60,548 bases of DNA from NCBI RefSeq assembly GCF_024436435.1, contig NZ_JAFMZP010000015.1, positions 1-60,548 of the forward strand, in the 5' to 3' direction. The notes beneath the pieces are model-generated. The model had not been told where the DNA came from. It saw only the letters and a program-made list of their open reading frames with translations, and did no database searches. Of the stretch, positions 23,073 to 31,854 are shown piece after piece. A program made the position numbers and the translations under genes. Origin of the DNA: Desertivirga xinjiangensis. Lineage in GTDB: Bacteria; Bacteroidota; Bacteroidia; Sphingobacteriales; Sphingobacteriaceae. Each line of letters opens with the position of its first letter. The stretch's first letter is position 1.

Positions 23073-23498
23073 ATGGAAAGAATTCCTATTTTAAGAATGG
23101 GTTCATTCCTTTTGGTAACAATTCAGGTTGATCTTTACGACCGTTTGGCATTAACATTGGAGGCTGATCTGGTACAAATGGTCAGTAAAACCAATGCCAA
23201 GGGAGTGCTCATTGATATATCAGCAGTTTCTATCGTCGACTCGTTTATGGGTAGGATAATAGGAAACATTGCCAGTATGTCTAAGATACTCGATGCTGAA
23301 ACTGTGGTTGTGGGTATGCAGCCGGCGGTAGCCATTACATTAATTGAACTTGGCTTGCCTTTAACCGGAGTATTTACTGCTCTGGACGTGGAAAAAGGTA
23401 TGAAGCTACTGAAATCCAGGATAATAGTTGATAATGAAGACTATGATGAGAGGGATGAGCGTGATTACCTGGAAAACAATGATAGTAACACTGACTAA
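23073..23498 (+). CDS. rsbS: RsbS-like STAS protein
   Basis: A 141-residue protein starting 2 bases after rsbR. Residues 1-115 are a single STAS domain (MERIPILRMGSFLLVTIQVD, VLIDISAVSIVDSFMGRIIG), with the conserved Ser of the VDS motif that RsbT phosphorylates in the model system. A very acidic tail (DNEDYDERDERDYLENND) extends past the usual length of about 120 residues. It completes the RsbR-RsbS core. Its coding region overlaps the start of rsbT by 20 bases. Confidence 0.85.
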   Translation: MERIPILRMGSFLLVTIQVDLYDRLALTLEADLVQMVSKTNAKGVLIDISAVSIVDSFMGRIIGNIASMSKILDAETVVVGMQPAVAITLIELGLPLTGVFTALDVEKGMKLLKSRIIVDNEDYDERDERDYLENNDSNTD

Positions 23499-23892
23499 GG
23501 ATTTGATCCTGATCTCGCGCGATCAGGATGTGGTGCCCTACAGAAGCCGGGTTAAGGAGTATGCGGTAAAAATCAAAATGGGTCTGGTAAATCAAACCAA
23601 GCTGATAACCGCTGCCAGCGAGTTGGTTAGAAATATGCTGAAGTATGCTTCGGGAGGTGAGGCGCTTATCGAAGTAGTTTCCCGTGGCCGGGACAATGGC
23701 ATCCGGCTGACCTTTAGTGATAAAGGTCCTGGTATTTCTGATATTGATTTAGCCATGAAAGATGGTTACTCTACCGGGAAAAGTTTAGGGTTAGGTTTGC
23801 CAGGAACACGCCGTTTGGTCAACGAGTTTAATATAATAAGCGAGGTGGGTAAAGGAACAAAGGTGGTAATTGTTAAATGGTCAAATGGATAG
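23479..23892 (+). CDS. rsbT: RsbT-like switch kinase (GHKL ATPase)
   Basis: I take ATG at 23479 (MIVTLTKDLILISRDQDVVP) rather than the open frame to 23428, because this matches the usual RsbT start. The ATP-binding boxes are present: N box ASELVRNMLKYASGGEAL, G1 FSDKGPGISDIDLA, G2 GLGLPGTRRLVNEF. RsbT phosphorylates RsbS and RsbR under stress, is released and activates a downstream phosphatase. In this operon the likely phosphatase partner is the adjacent fusion protein, whose start overlaps the end of rsbT by 8 bases. Confidence 0.85.
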   Translation: MIVTLTKDLILISRDQDVVPYRSRVKEYAVKIKMGLVNQTKLITAASELVRNMLKYASGGEALIEVVSRGRDNGIRLTFSDKGPGISDIDLAMKDGYSTGKSLGLGLPGTRRLVNEFNIISEVGKGTKVVIVKWSNG

Positions 23893-24895
23893 CGCAACAC
23901 ATACCAGCTATTTTGCCGATGATCGGAGCTATTTTTCAATTCTAAAAAAAGACATTCATAAAAAAGCCAGCGACGCGGGATTTTGTGATAGAAAGCTTGC
24001 CGAACTGGATATTGTGGTTGCGGAGATCACCTCAAACTTATTTAAATATGCCGTAAGGGGAGAGATCCTTGTTTGTGTAGCTGGTGGAAAAGGTAAGGAA
24101 TATATTGAGCTGCTTAGCATAGACAGTGGTCCGGGAATGACGGATGCTAACAGAATGGTTGGAGATGGTGTATCTTCATCAGGGACCTTAGGTGAAGGTC
24201 TGGGAAGTATAAGAAGGCTTTCGGATTTTTTTGAACTGTATAGTATCAGAGGCTGGGGTACTATTCTGCTTTGCAGGATCTACAAAAACAGTGTTGATCT
24301 GCCAGTTAAAGAACAGGTTATAATAAGGTCACTAACAGTGCCCAAACCTGGTGAAACCGTAAGCGGTGATGGAAATTGCTACAAGATCACTGCTGATTAT
24401 TTTAAAGTGCTTGTTGCCGATGGGCTGGGACACGGTATTGAAGCGAATAAGGCGGTTGTGGAAGCGGGGGCTGCATTTAAGCTCTGTCCTTACCACGACC
24501 CGGCGCAGATCATCAGATTTATTCATGACTCTATACGGAAGACCCGAGGGGCTGTTGGAACAGTGGTGGTATTTGATTTTAAAGAAAGAAAGTGGTCTAT
24601 TGCGGGGGTGGGTAACATTTCCTCGCGTATGATAAGTTACCTGGACGGGCGTAATTTTATGTCGTACAACGGTATCATTGGGCACAATATTCCAAACACC
24701 ATAAAAAGCCATGAAGTTTCGGCCAATGATTTTCAACAGATCATTCTCTGTTCGGATGGCTTAAAAAGCAGGTGGGACACGGGAAAGTATCCCAATATAA
24801 ATAAATACGATCCTTCTGTGCTTGCTGCTGCCTTATATAAAGATTTTGGACGGAGGACAGATGATATGTCTGTAGTTATTAGTAAAGTATTTTAA
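23885..24895 (+). CDS. GHKL ATPase fused to an RsbX/SpoIIE-type PP2C phosphatase
   Basis: Read from ATG at 23885 (MDSATHTSYFADDRSYFSIL). Residues 1-135 form a second RsbT/RsbW-like ATPase (N box ELDIVVAEITSNLFKYA, G1 SIDSGPGMTDANRM, G2 GEGLGSIRRLSDFF). Residues 160-336 form a PP2C phosphatase: the metal motif VADGLGHGIEANKA, the late motif LCSDGLKSRWDTG, and RRTDDMSVVISKVF. The fusion couples a switch-kinase module to an RsbX-like phosphatase that would reset RsbR/RsbS. It overlaps rsbT and abuts the kinase gene (TAAATG), so the operon is tightly packed. Confidence 0.85.
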   Translation: MDSATHTSYFADDRSYFSILKKDIHKKASDAGFCDRKLAELDIVVAEITSNLFKYAVRGEILVCVAGGKGKEYIELLSIDSGPGMTDANRMVGDGVSSSGTLGEGLGSIRRLSDFFELYSIRGWGTILLCRIYKNSVDLPVKEQVIIRSLTVPKPGETVSGDGNCYKITADYFKVLVADGLGHGIEANKAVVEAGAAFKLCPYHDPAQIIRFIHDSIRKTRGAVGTVVVFDFKERKWSIAGVGNISSRMISYLDGRNFMSYNGIIGHNIPNTIKSHEVSANDFQQIILCSDGLKSRWDTGKYPNINKYDPSVLAAALYKDFGRRTDDMSVVISKVF

Positions 24896-26095
24896 ATGAC
24901 GGAACTGGTAAGCATATCTTTGGAAAATGAGATGGATTTAGTTCTGGCTCAAAAGAAATCAGTAAAACTTTGCGAACTGCTGAAGCTGAGTATCTCTACA
25001 CAGGCAACCTTTGCTACTGCTGTTGCCGAAATTGCCCGTGTAGTAATAGACTTTACAGATAGCGGCATTCTTTCGCTCGGGCTTCTAAATGAATATGGCA
25101 GATACGCTCTGATCGCTGATATCAGGTATCGTTTTCTAGACGGCGCTACCATCATGGAGGATAGTTTTTTCTATGCCCGGAAGCTTGTTCCTGCGTTCGA
25201 TGTATCTGTAAAGGATGATACGGTTAACATTCTCATCAGCATTCATTTGCCCAGATCGCTTAATCTAAATACAGGCAGGATCAGCGTTCTTGAAGATTAT
25301 TTTGAGAATGAACCTCCTGTGTCTGCATATGAAGAGATCAAAAAGAAAAATCTTGTGCTGTTTCAGATAGCAGAAGACAGGGAGGCGGAGCTGAAACTTT
25401 CTAAACTCATGGATGAGCAGAAAAATGAGTTCATTTCGATTGCTAGTCATGAATTGAAAACTCCTATAACCATCATTAAAGCCTACACTCAGCTTGCTCT
25501 TTCTGGCAGAGAAGATTGTACTGATAGCATGAAGGGTTTTCTGCGGAAGATTGACGAACAGTCTTCCAAATTGAAGAACCTGGTAAAGCAGTTGCTGGAT
25601 ACTTCTAAAATTGAAAATGGCCGCCTGGAGTATAATTATGAGGTGGTTGACTTTAATGTGTTTATAGAGGAAAATACATTCCTGGTGACTCACCTGGTTT
25701 CTGATCATACGTTGCTTCTGGAGTCTGGCCCTGAGGTGAAAGTAAGCCTGGCTAAAGATCGAATGGAGCAGGTACTTACTAACCTGATAAGTAATGCCGC
25801 AAAATATTCCAAGTCGGGTACCCGCATTACCTTAAAAACCTCGATGAGCAATGAAGGTGATCTGCTGGTATCTGTCGCCGACGAGGGTATTGGTATGTCT
25901 GAAGAAACTGCCACACGCATTTTTGAAAAGTTTTATCGTAACAAACAGGTGGTACACGAATACTCTGGTCTGGGAATGGGATTGTATATTGCTTCTAAAA
26001 TTGTCAGTAATCATGGCGGTAAATTATGGGTAGAAAGTGTCTTAGGACAAGGTTCCACATTTCATTTTTCTCTGCCTGTGCTTCCGCGAGAATAA
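24896..26095 (+). CDS. Sensor histidine kinase of the stressosome operon
   Basis: A 399-residue soluble kinase. Residues 10-130 resemble a diverged RsbT-like ATPase (N-box-like FATAVAEIARVVIDFTD) without clear G boxes. HisKA has the H box IASHELKTPITIIKAYTQL (about residue 185), and HATPase_c has N box VLTNLISNAAKYSKSG, G1 VADEGIGMSEE, F box FEKFYR and G2 GLGMGLYIASKI. No membrane segment. Its ATG begins at the base after the previous stop. It may be the exit of the switch in place of the sigma-B branch, which Bacteroidota lack (inference). No response regulator is adjacent. Confidence 0.85.
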   Translation: MTELVSISLENEMDLVLAQKKSVKLCELLKLSISTQATFATAVAEIARVVIDFTDSGILSLGLLNEYGRYALIADIRYRFLDGATIMEDSFFYARKLVPAFDVSVKDDTVNILISIHLPRSLNLNTGRISVLEDYFENEPPVSAYEEIKKKNLVLFQIAEDREAELKLSKLMDEQKNEFISIASHELKTPITIIKAYTQLALSGREDCTDSMKGFLRKIDEQSSKLKNLVKQLLDTSKIENGRLEYNYEVVDFNVFIEENTFLVTHLVSDHTLLLESGPEVKVSLAKDRMEQVLTNLISNAAKYSKSGTRITLKTSMSNEGDLLVSVADEGIGMSEETATRIFEKFYRNKQVVHEYSGLGMGLYIASKIVSNHGGKLWVESVLGQGSTFHFSLPVLPRE

Positions 26096-26146
26096 AAACT
26101 TCAGTACTTCCCAAAACTAAAACCCTCCTTTCAACGCTTATAGAGT

Positions 26147-27133
26147 ATGAAAAAGCAGTCACTCGGAATTATAGGTCTTGGAAAAATGGGAGGGAATCTG
26201 GCTTTACAAGCCATGGATAAAGGTTATCAGATGGTCGGCTACGACCTTCATCAAAATCCGGAACTTCAGGAAGCCGGACTCACTCAGGCTGCTAGTGTGG
26301 AAGAGATGCTTGAATCTCTTTCCTCGCCCAAAATAGTCTTTATTTACGTGCCTGCAGGTGCGGTAATTGACAGGATCATCGAGCAGCTTGCAAGCTTGTT
26401 ATCAGAAGGAGACATCATTGTTGATGGCGGAAATTCCTACTGGGGTGACTCGATAAGGCGCGCCCGAAAGCTGAAAGAACATGGTATTTACTTTGTGGAT
26501 TGCGGAACAAGTGGCGGTGTTGATGGTGCACGCAATGGCGCTTGTTTTATGGCCGGAGGAGAGGCTGAAGCAATGAATCATATAGCGCCCGTACTTAAAA
26601 ATCTTTCCGTTCCTGATGGGTTTGTGCATACGGGAGCTCCCGGTTCAGGTCATTTTGTAAAACTGGTACATAACGGCATTGAATTTGGTATGCTGCAAGC
26701 TATCGGAGAGGGTATGGATCTGCTGGCAAATTATCGCGAAGAGCTTAATTTTCCGGAAATATTGAAGACCTGGAACAATGGTTCTGTCATCCGGTCCTGG
26801 CTGATTGAACTGATGGCAAAGATCTATAATGAAAAGCAAGGCTTTGAGTCGGTCCCTTCTTATATAGAAGATACGGGCGAAGTGAACTGGCTGGTTGCGG
26901 ATGCCATGAGAATGGAGGTTCCTGTTCCTGTGATCGCGCAGTCGGTGATGCAGTTGTTTGCTTCCCGTAACAACGATCGAATCGCTGATAAAGCCATCGC
27001 AATGATGCGTAATGGCTTTGGAAGTCATCCTTTTGGTCCTGATGCCGGCATTCAGTACGAACGTAAGTTCGGCAAGATCGAAAATGTGGAAAGTGATTTC
27101 TTATATAAGAAAAAGGTTGATAGCAGCACTTGA
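26147..27133 (+). CDS. gnd: 6-phosphogluconate dehydrogenase, decarboxylating (short form)
   Basis: A 328-residue member of the short, NAD-type GndA/YqeC group. Rossmann start GIIGLGKMGGNLALQAMDKG, substrate motifs DGGNSYWGDSIRRARKL, DCGTSGGVDGARNGACFMAG and HTGAPGSGHFVKLVHNGIEF (the catalytic Lys is in HFVKLVHN). It oxidises 6-phosphogluconate to ribulose 5-phosphate, releasing CO2 and a reduced cofactor. It follows the kinase by 52 bases on the same strand and may be part of the stress operon. The terminator at 27119-27145 starts inside its stop region. Confidence 0.9.
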   Translation: MKKQSLGIIGLGKMGGNLALQAMDKGYQMVGYDLHQNPELQEAGLTQAASVEEMLESLSSPKIVFIYVPAGAVIDRIIEQLASLLSEGDIIVDGGNSYWGDSIRRARKLKEHGIYFVDCGTSGGVDGARNGACFMAGGEAEAMNHIAPVLKNLSVPDGFVHTGAPGSGHFVKLVHNGIEFGMLQAIGEGMDLLANYREELNFPEILKTWNNGSVIRSWLIELMAKIYNEKQGFESVPSYIEDTGEVNWLVADAMRMEVPVPVIAQSVMQLFASRNNDRIADKAIAMMRNGFGSHPFGPDAGIQYERKFGKIENVESDFLYKKKVDSST

Positions 27134-27145
27134 GGTGCTGCTATC
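27119..27145. terminator. Bidirectional terminator between gnd and the SDR gene
   Basis: An 11-base perfect stem GATAGCAGCAC (27119-27129) / GTGCTGCTATC (27135-27145) is followed on the plus strand by TTTTT. It sits between two convergent genes and overlaps the gnd stop codon. Confidence 0.85.
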
Positions 27146-27151
27146 TTTTTG

Positions 27152-27943
27152 TTACCCGTTATCTACGAACCCAGGGTATAAAGTCATACCTCCATCTACA
27201 TAAATGGTGGTGCCTGTAATGTAGTCGCTTTCATTGGATGCCAGGAAAATGGCCACCTTAGCAATATCTTCGGGTAAACCGATACGCTGATAAGGTATAA
27301 GCTTAAGCAGTTCCTTTTTCTTTTCTTCATCTTTCCACACATCGTCATTGATGTCGGTAGCGATAGCTCCTGGCGAAATACCGTTTACACGGATCTTTTT
27401 CGGAGCTACTTCCAGGGCGAGCGATTTCATCAGCATCAGAATGCCTCCCTTGGAAGAAGCATAATTGACATGTCCGGCCCATGGTATGATGTCATGTACC
27501 GAGCTGATAAAGATGATATTACCGATGGCGTTTTCTGCTGCCCCCGCTTGTTCTTTGCTGAGGAAGTGTTTAATGGCTTCTCTTGCGCATAAAAAGTACC
27601 CCGAAAGGTTGGTGGAGATCACCTTATTCCATTGGTCGAAGGTCATCTCAGAAAATGCGCTGTCCTTCTGGATTCCGGCGTTGTTAATCACAACATCGAT
27701 GCTGCCAAATTCTTCAATCGCTTTTTTAAACATACCTGCCACCTCTTGTTCGTCTCCAACATTGGCTTCGTGTATAAACCCCTTACCGCCTGCGGCTACA
27801 ACCTGGTCTAAGGTAGCCTGCGCGCCTTCTTTGTCACTGTGGTAGTTGATCACCACATTGGCGCCCTGTTTCCCGAATCCAATTGCGATACCCTGACCAA
27901 TACCCGAGCTTGCACCAGTGATCAAAACTGTCTGATTTCTCAT
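27152..27943 (-). CDS. SDR-family glucose 1-dehydrogenase-like protein
   Basis: A 263-residue classical short-chain dehydrogenase: cofactor motif LITGASSGIGQGIAIGFG, NNAG motif (VVINNAGIQKD), catalytic Ser (FISSVHDI), Tyr-x-x-x-Lys (VNYASSKGGIL) and a PGAIATDI segment. The layout is that of glucose 1-dehydrogenases, which oxidise beta-D-glucose to gluconolactone with NAD(P). It lies 2 bases downstream of the GH15 gene, so the two are one operon in which a released glucose unit could be oxidised at once. Confidence 0.8.
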   Translation of the reverse strand: MRNQTVLITGASSGIGQGIAIGFGKQGANVVINYHSDKEGAQATLDQVVAAGGKGFIHEANVGDEQEVAGMFKKAIEEFGSIDVVINNAGIQKDSAFSEMTFDQWNKVISTNLSGYFLCAREAIKHFLSKEQAGAAENAIGNIIFISSVHDIIPWAGHVNYASSKGGILMLMKSLALEVAPKKIRVNGISPGAIATDINDDVWKDEEKKKELLKLIPYQRIGLPEDIAKVAIFLASNESDYITGTTIYVDGGMTLYPGFVDNG

Positions 27944-27945
27944 TT

Positions 27946-29784
27946 TTATTTAAGCGTTTTATGATTAATTACGTTTTTGTTGCGGCTGTCATTTAATTGC
28001 TGGTCCAGATTATAGGCTGCGCTGATCAGCCCCAGATGAGTAAATGCCTGGGGGAAATTTCCTAAGTGCTCTCCTTTGAAGCCGAGTTGCTCTGCGTAAA
28101 GCCCGAGATGATTAGCATAACCTAACATTTTTTCAAAGTAGAATCTCGCTTTTTCCAGTTTCCCAGCCCGCGACAAGCATTCTACATACCAGAACGTACA
28201 CATGGAAAAGGTACCTTCGTGACTAACAAACCCATCGGGTGCCGCCAACTCTGGCCGATAGCGGTATACCAGGGAGTCGGAAACCAGTTCATTTTCAATT
28301 CTTTTCAGGGTGGAGAGCCAGCGAGGATCCTTTGGACTGATAAAACGGACCAGGGGCATCAGCAGGGCTGACGCATCTACTGTCTGAGAGCCGGGATATT
28401 GCATAAATGCCTGTTTTTCCTTATCCCAGAAGTCGGAAAAAACACTGTTGAAGATAATATCGCGTTGCATGCGCCATTTCTCGTTTAAAGGAAATGATCT
28501 GGCTTCAGCGATCTTAATAGCCCGGTCAAAAGCTACCCAGCATAGGAGGCGCGAGTAAAGGAAGTTTTTCCGGCCTCCTCTTACTTCCCATATACCTTCG
28601 TCCGGTTGATTCCAGTTCACACATAACCAATCAATCTGTTTTTCAAGATCTTTCCAGAAATCATAGGAAATAGGTTCCCCATATTTATTATATAGGAAAA
28701 CGGAGTCCATCAACTCTCCGTAAATGTCTAATTGTAACTGGCCGTAGGCATCATTGCCGATCCTCACAGGAGCTGATTTTTTATAGCCTTCAAAATGATC
28801 GAGTATTTTCTCCTCCAATTGATGGTGCCCGTCGATAGAATACATTATACCCAGACGGTTATGCTCCTTGATGTCCTGGCATTGCTTTTCAATCCAGTTC
28901 ATAAATGCTCCGGCTTCTTTGGTATATCCAAGGCGTATCAATGCATACATAGAAAAAGAGGCGTCTCTGATCCAGGTAAACCGGTAGTCAAAGTTACGTC
29001 CCGAACCAATATTTTCAGGCAGGCTGAAAGTTGCCGCTGCGATGATCGATCCGTAATTATAAGAGGTTAATAGTTTCAGCAATAATGCCGAGCGGTTGAC
29101 CATGTCCAGCCACCTGCCGTTATAGGTTGATTGAGCTATCCAGTTCTTCCAGTAGTTGACGGTTTCAAATAAACTTTCGGTGACAAAAGTTTTAAAGTTT
29201 TTTTCATCCGAATGCTCCTTATTAACGTGTTCAAGTAAGAAATCAGCAATATGAGCAGGCTGCAACGTAAACTCAGCTATGACATCATTTCCTTTAACAC
29301 TTAAAGGAACACTGCTGATGAGCCGAAGCACCGCACCATCTTCACCTTTGCTGATGAATATTATCTCTGTTGGAGATATAACTTCCACGGTATGAGGACT
29401 GCGGCCGTAATTGAAGCGCGGCATACACTTCATTTTAAAGCGGACCTCGCCCCGGATAGCCGTAACTCTTCGTATTAGCTCCTTGCCACTATATAGCTCT
29501 TCAACCGGCATAAAGTCGGTTATTTCGGCTACCCCTTCATCGGATAAAAAACGGGTAAGCAAAACATTCGTATCTGGCAGATACAATTGCTTAGTCTTCA
29601 TTTCATCAAACAGAGGATTTAGCTGGAATGATCCGCCTTTCTTTTGGTCTAGCAGTGCAGCAAAAATACTCGGCGAGTCAAAATTGGGAAAGCACATATA
29701 GTCGATAGAGCCGTTAAGCCCCACCAAAGCGACGGTATTCAAATCCCCGATTATTCCGTAATTCTCTATTGGCTGATAACTCAT
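27946..29784 (-). CDS. Glycoside hydrolase family 15 enzyme (glucoamylase/trehalase type)
   Basis: A 612-residue GH15 protein with no signal peptide, so intracellular. N-terminal super-beta domain (IENYGIIGDLNTVALVGLNG, YMCFPNFDSPSIFAALLDQK). The catalytic alpha/alpha barrel contains the motifs FDYRFTWIRDASFSMYALIR, PDEGIWEVRGGRKNFLYSR and a late HEGTFSMCTFWYVECLSRAG (the catalytic Glu residues lie in EGIWE and HEGTF). Substrates of this bacterial subgroup are trehalose or alpha-glucans. In operon with the SDR downstream (2-base gap). A trehalose- or glycogen-linked role in stress survival is inferred. Confidence 0.85.
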   Translation of the reverse strand: MSYQPIENYGIIGDLNTVALVGLNGSIDYMCFPNFDSPSIFAALLDQKKGGSFQLNPLFDEMKTKQLYLPDTNVLLTRFLSDEGVAEITDFMPVEELYSGKELIRRVTAIRGEVRFKMKCMPRFNYGRSPHTVEVISPTEIIFISKGEDGAVLRLISSVPLSVKGNDVIAEFTLQPAHIADFLLEHVNKEHSDEKNFKTFVTESLFETVNYWKNWIAQSTYNGRWLDMVNRSALLLKLLTSYNYGSIIAAATFSLPENIGSGRNFDYRFTWIRDASFSMYALIRLGYTKEAGAFMNWIEKQCQDIKEHNRLGIMYSIDGHHQLEEKILDHFEGYKKSAPVRIGNDAYGQLQLDIYGELMDSVFLYNKYGEPISYDFWKDLEKQIDWLCVNWNQPDEGIWEVRGGRKNFLYSRLLCWVAFDRAIKIAEARSFPLNEKWRMQRDIIFNSVFSDFWDKEKQAFMQYPGSQTVDASALLMPLVRFISPKDPRWLSTLKRIENELVSDSLVYRYRPELAAPDGFVSHEGTFSMCTFWYVECLSRAGKLEKARFYFEKMLGYANHLGLYAEQLGFKGEHLGNFPQAFTHLGLISAAYNLDQQLNDSRNKNVINHKTLK

Positions 29785-29854
29785 AGGCTTTATTAAACTA
29801 GTCCATCAATTAGGTTTAGCTTAATAAACTGATTAATGATGATTGTGTTTGATC

Positions 29855-30052
29855 TTAGGATCCGGGATCAAGCCAGTCTTTTATAATAGCAATAAGTGTA
29901 ATTGGCCATATCAGGGCGAGTATAACAAGATGTATAAATATACTGAGAGGCTTGACATCCCCAATTTCTTCCTCTATAATTTCTAAGATAAGATTCAAAA
30001 GGGTCATGATGAGAGCTATGCCTATCGCAAGGTAAACTGAAAAATAAATCAT
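29855..30052 (-). CDS. Small two-pass membrane protein (65 aa)
   Basis: A 65-residue hydrophobic protein with membrane segments at about residues 2-27 (IYFSVYLAIGIALIMTLLNLILEI) and 38-60 (LSIFIHLVILALIWPITLIAIIK), linked by an acidic EEEIGDVKP loop. No family recognised. It lies between the GH15 gene and the DEAD-box gene on the opposite strand. An overlapping frame (29868-30086) shows no membrane pattern and is rejected. Confidence 0.55.
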   Translation of the reverse strand: MIYFSVYLAIGIALIMTLLNLILEIIEEEIGDVKPLSIFIHLVILALIWPITLIAIIKDWLDPGS

Positions 30053-30223
30053 ACTGCTGTTGAATTAATTCATTAAATAATTTCATCAGGATGTCAAAGC
30101 CGGAAGCTCAGCCATTTATATCACTAAGATGTTTGTTTGGTAATAATAAATCTATGATCCAGATCACCTTTCCACCGAATACGGATATATTTATTTTACC
30201 TTTATTGCCTGTTATAAAAGGAT

Positions 30224-31525
30224 ATGATCAAAAGAGCCCTGGCCAATTTGAAGATAGATGCACTGAATGAGATGCAGGAGGCAGCGCTCGAAGCCGCTAA
30301 AAAAAGCGATGTGATATTGCTTTCGCCAACGGGTTCTGGAAAGACCTTAGGTTTTTTGCTTCCGCTGCTTGATTCGCTAGAAAATAACGTAACAGGTGTC
30401 CAGGTATTGATACTGGTCCCTTCACGCGAGCTGGCACTTCAGATTGAGCAGGTATTCAAGATGGTGGGCAGCGGATTTAAGGTAAATTGCTGTTATGGCG
30501 GGCACCCAGTGAAAACAGAAATTAATAACTTCTCCCAGCCCCCTGCCGTATTGGTAGGTACTCCGGGACGAATAACACATCATTTACGGCGGAAAACATT
30601 CAATACGGCCGCTATTCATACGCTGGTTCTTGATGAGTTTGATAAAGCTCTCGAGTTTGGCTTTCAGGACGATATGGATTTTATCATCCGGTCTTTACCC
30701 GGTTTAAAAAAGCGAATTCTGACTTCTGCTACTAAGATGGATGAGATTCCTGAATTTACGGGCTTGAATAATGCAGTTACGCTGGATTTTTTAGGTGACA
30801 CACCATCGGTGCCTGACCTGAAACAGAAAGTGGTGATCTCAGAGGCTGCGGATAAGCTGGAAACCTTATTCTCTCTGATCTGTAAAATCGGCGATAAGGC
30901 AACGCTGATATTTTGTAATCACCGGGAAGCCGTTGAACGTATCAGCGACTTGCTTTGGAATATGGATCTTCCGCATGATACTTTTCACGGGGGAATGGAG
31001 CAGGATGATCGTGAGCGGGCATTACTGAAATTCAGGAACGGAAGCCACCGTTTGTTGATTACAACTGATCTGGCCTCAAGAGGCCTGGATATACCTGAGA
31101 TAGAGCATGTTGTTCATTATCAGCTTCCGCATAATGAAGAAGCATTTTTGCACCGCAACGGAAGAACTGCCAGGATGCATGCAAAAGGTACATCCTATCT
31201 TATCCTGGCGCCTGATGAAAAGCCGGCTTATTTAAAGGAGCTTCCTGAGGTAGAACAATTACCTGCAAAGCCGGTGATGCCTGAACCTTCACCCTGGATT
31301 ACGCTGTATATTGCAGCTGGTAAAAAAGACAAGGTCAATAAAGTGGATATTGTAGGTCTGCTTTGTAAAAAAGGCGCACTGAGCAAGGAAGAGGTAGGTT
31401 TGATCGAGGTGCTTGATTATGCATCATACGTAGCTGTAAAACGTAATTTGACTGAACGTACTATTGAGCTTGTAAAAGACGAAAAAATAAAGAACAAAAA
31501 GGTTAAGATTGAAATTTCCAGATAA
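30224..31525 (+). CDS. DEAD-box RNA helicase with a DbpA-type RNA-binding end
   Basis: A 433-residue helicase with the full set of motifs: NEMQEAALEAA (Q-motif side), I LLSPTGSGKTLGF, Ia LVPSRELALQ, Ib VGTPGRITHHL, II LDEFDKALEF (DEFD replacing DEAD), III LTSATKM, IV ATLIFCNHREAVE, V LLITTDLASRGLDIPEI and VI HRNGRTARMHAKG. Residues 360-433 match a DbpA/CsdA RNA-binding domain (WITLYIAAGKKDKVNKVDIV, DYASYVAVKRNLTERTIELV). DbpA-type enzymes act on 23S rRNA helix 92 during ribosome assembly, which is the likely role here. The DUF1456 gene follows in the same direction. Confidence 0.9.
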   Translation: MIKRALANLKIDALNEMQEAALEAAKKSDVILLSPTGSGKTLGFLLPLLDSLENNVTGVQVLILVPSRELALQIEQVFKMVGSGFKVNCCYGGHPVKTEINNFSQPPAVLVGTPGRITHHLRRKTFNTAAIHTLVLDEFDKALEFGFQDDMDFIIRSLPGLKKRILTSATKMDEIPEFTGLNNAVTLDFLGDTPSVPDLKQKVVISEAADKLETLFSLICKIGDKATLIFCNHREAVERISDLLWNMDLPHDTFHGGMEQDDRERALLKFRNGSHRLLITTDLASRGLDIPEIEHVVHYQLPHNEEAFLHRNGRTARMHAKGTSYLILAPDEKPAYLKELPEVEQLPAKPVMPEPSPWITLYIAAGKKDKVNKVDIVGLLCKKGALSKEEVGLIEVLDYASYVAVKRNLTERTIELVKDEKIKNKKVKIEISR

Positions 31526-31543
31526 GAATATAATATTAATACT

Positions 31544-31786
31544 ATGAGTAATAATGATATCATGAAGAAGCTTCGGGTGGCGATGCAGTTTACCGATGAT
31601 GATATTATAGAGGTCTTGAAATTGGCCGACTTTCGAATCACAAAAGCAGAGATTGGCGCTATTTTTCGTAAAGAAGATCATCCTAATTTTAAACCCTGTG
31701 GAGACCAGATCCTGCGGAACTTTTTGAATGGCCTGATTATTTATAAACGGGGGCCGAGGCCAAAACCTGGTGCTGGGGTTTCTTAA
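31544..31786 (+). CDS. DUF1456/YehS-like protein, single repeat (80 aa)
   Basis: A soluble 80-residue protein with the DUF1456 (YehS) pattern: NDIMKKLRVAMQFTDDDIIEV, then AEIGAIFRKEDHPNFKPCGD and LRNFLNGLIIYKRG. Full YehS carries two such repeats, so this is a one-repeat form as common in Bacteroidota. It starts 19 bases after the helicase gene and probably shares its transcript, which suggests a link to RNA or ribosome work (inference). Biochemical role unknown. Confidence 0.75.
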   Translation: MSNNDIMKKLRVAMQFTDDDIIEVLKLADFRITKAEIGAIFRKEDHPNFKPCGDQILRNFLNGLIIYKRGPRPKPGAGVS

Positions 31787-31854
31787 CACGCGACACGCGT
31801 GCCCTAGCAAAAACAACAGCCACGTCAAGAATACGCTAGAAAGATGAAGAATGC

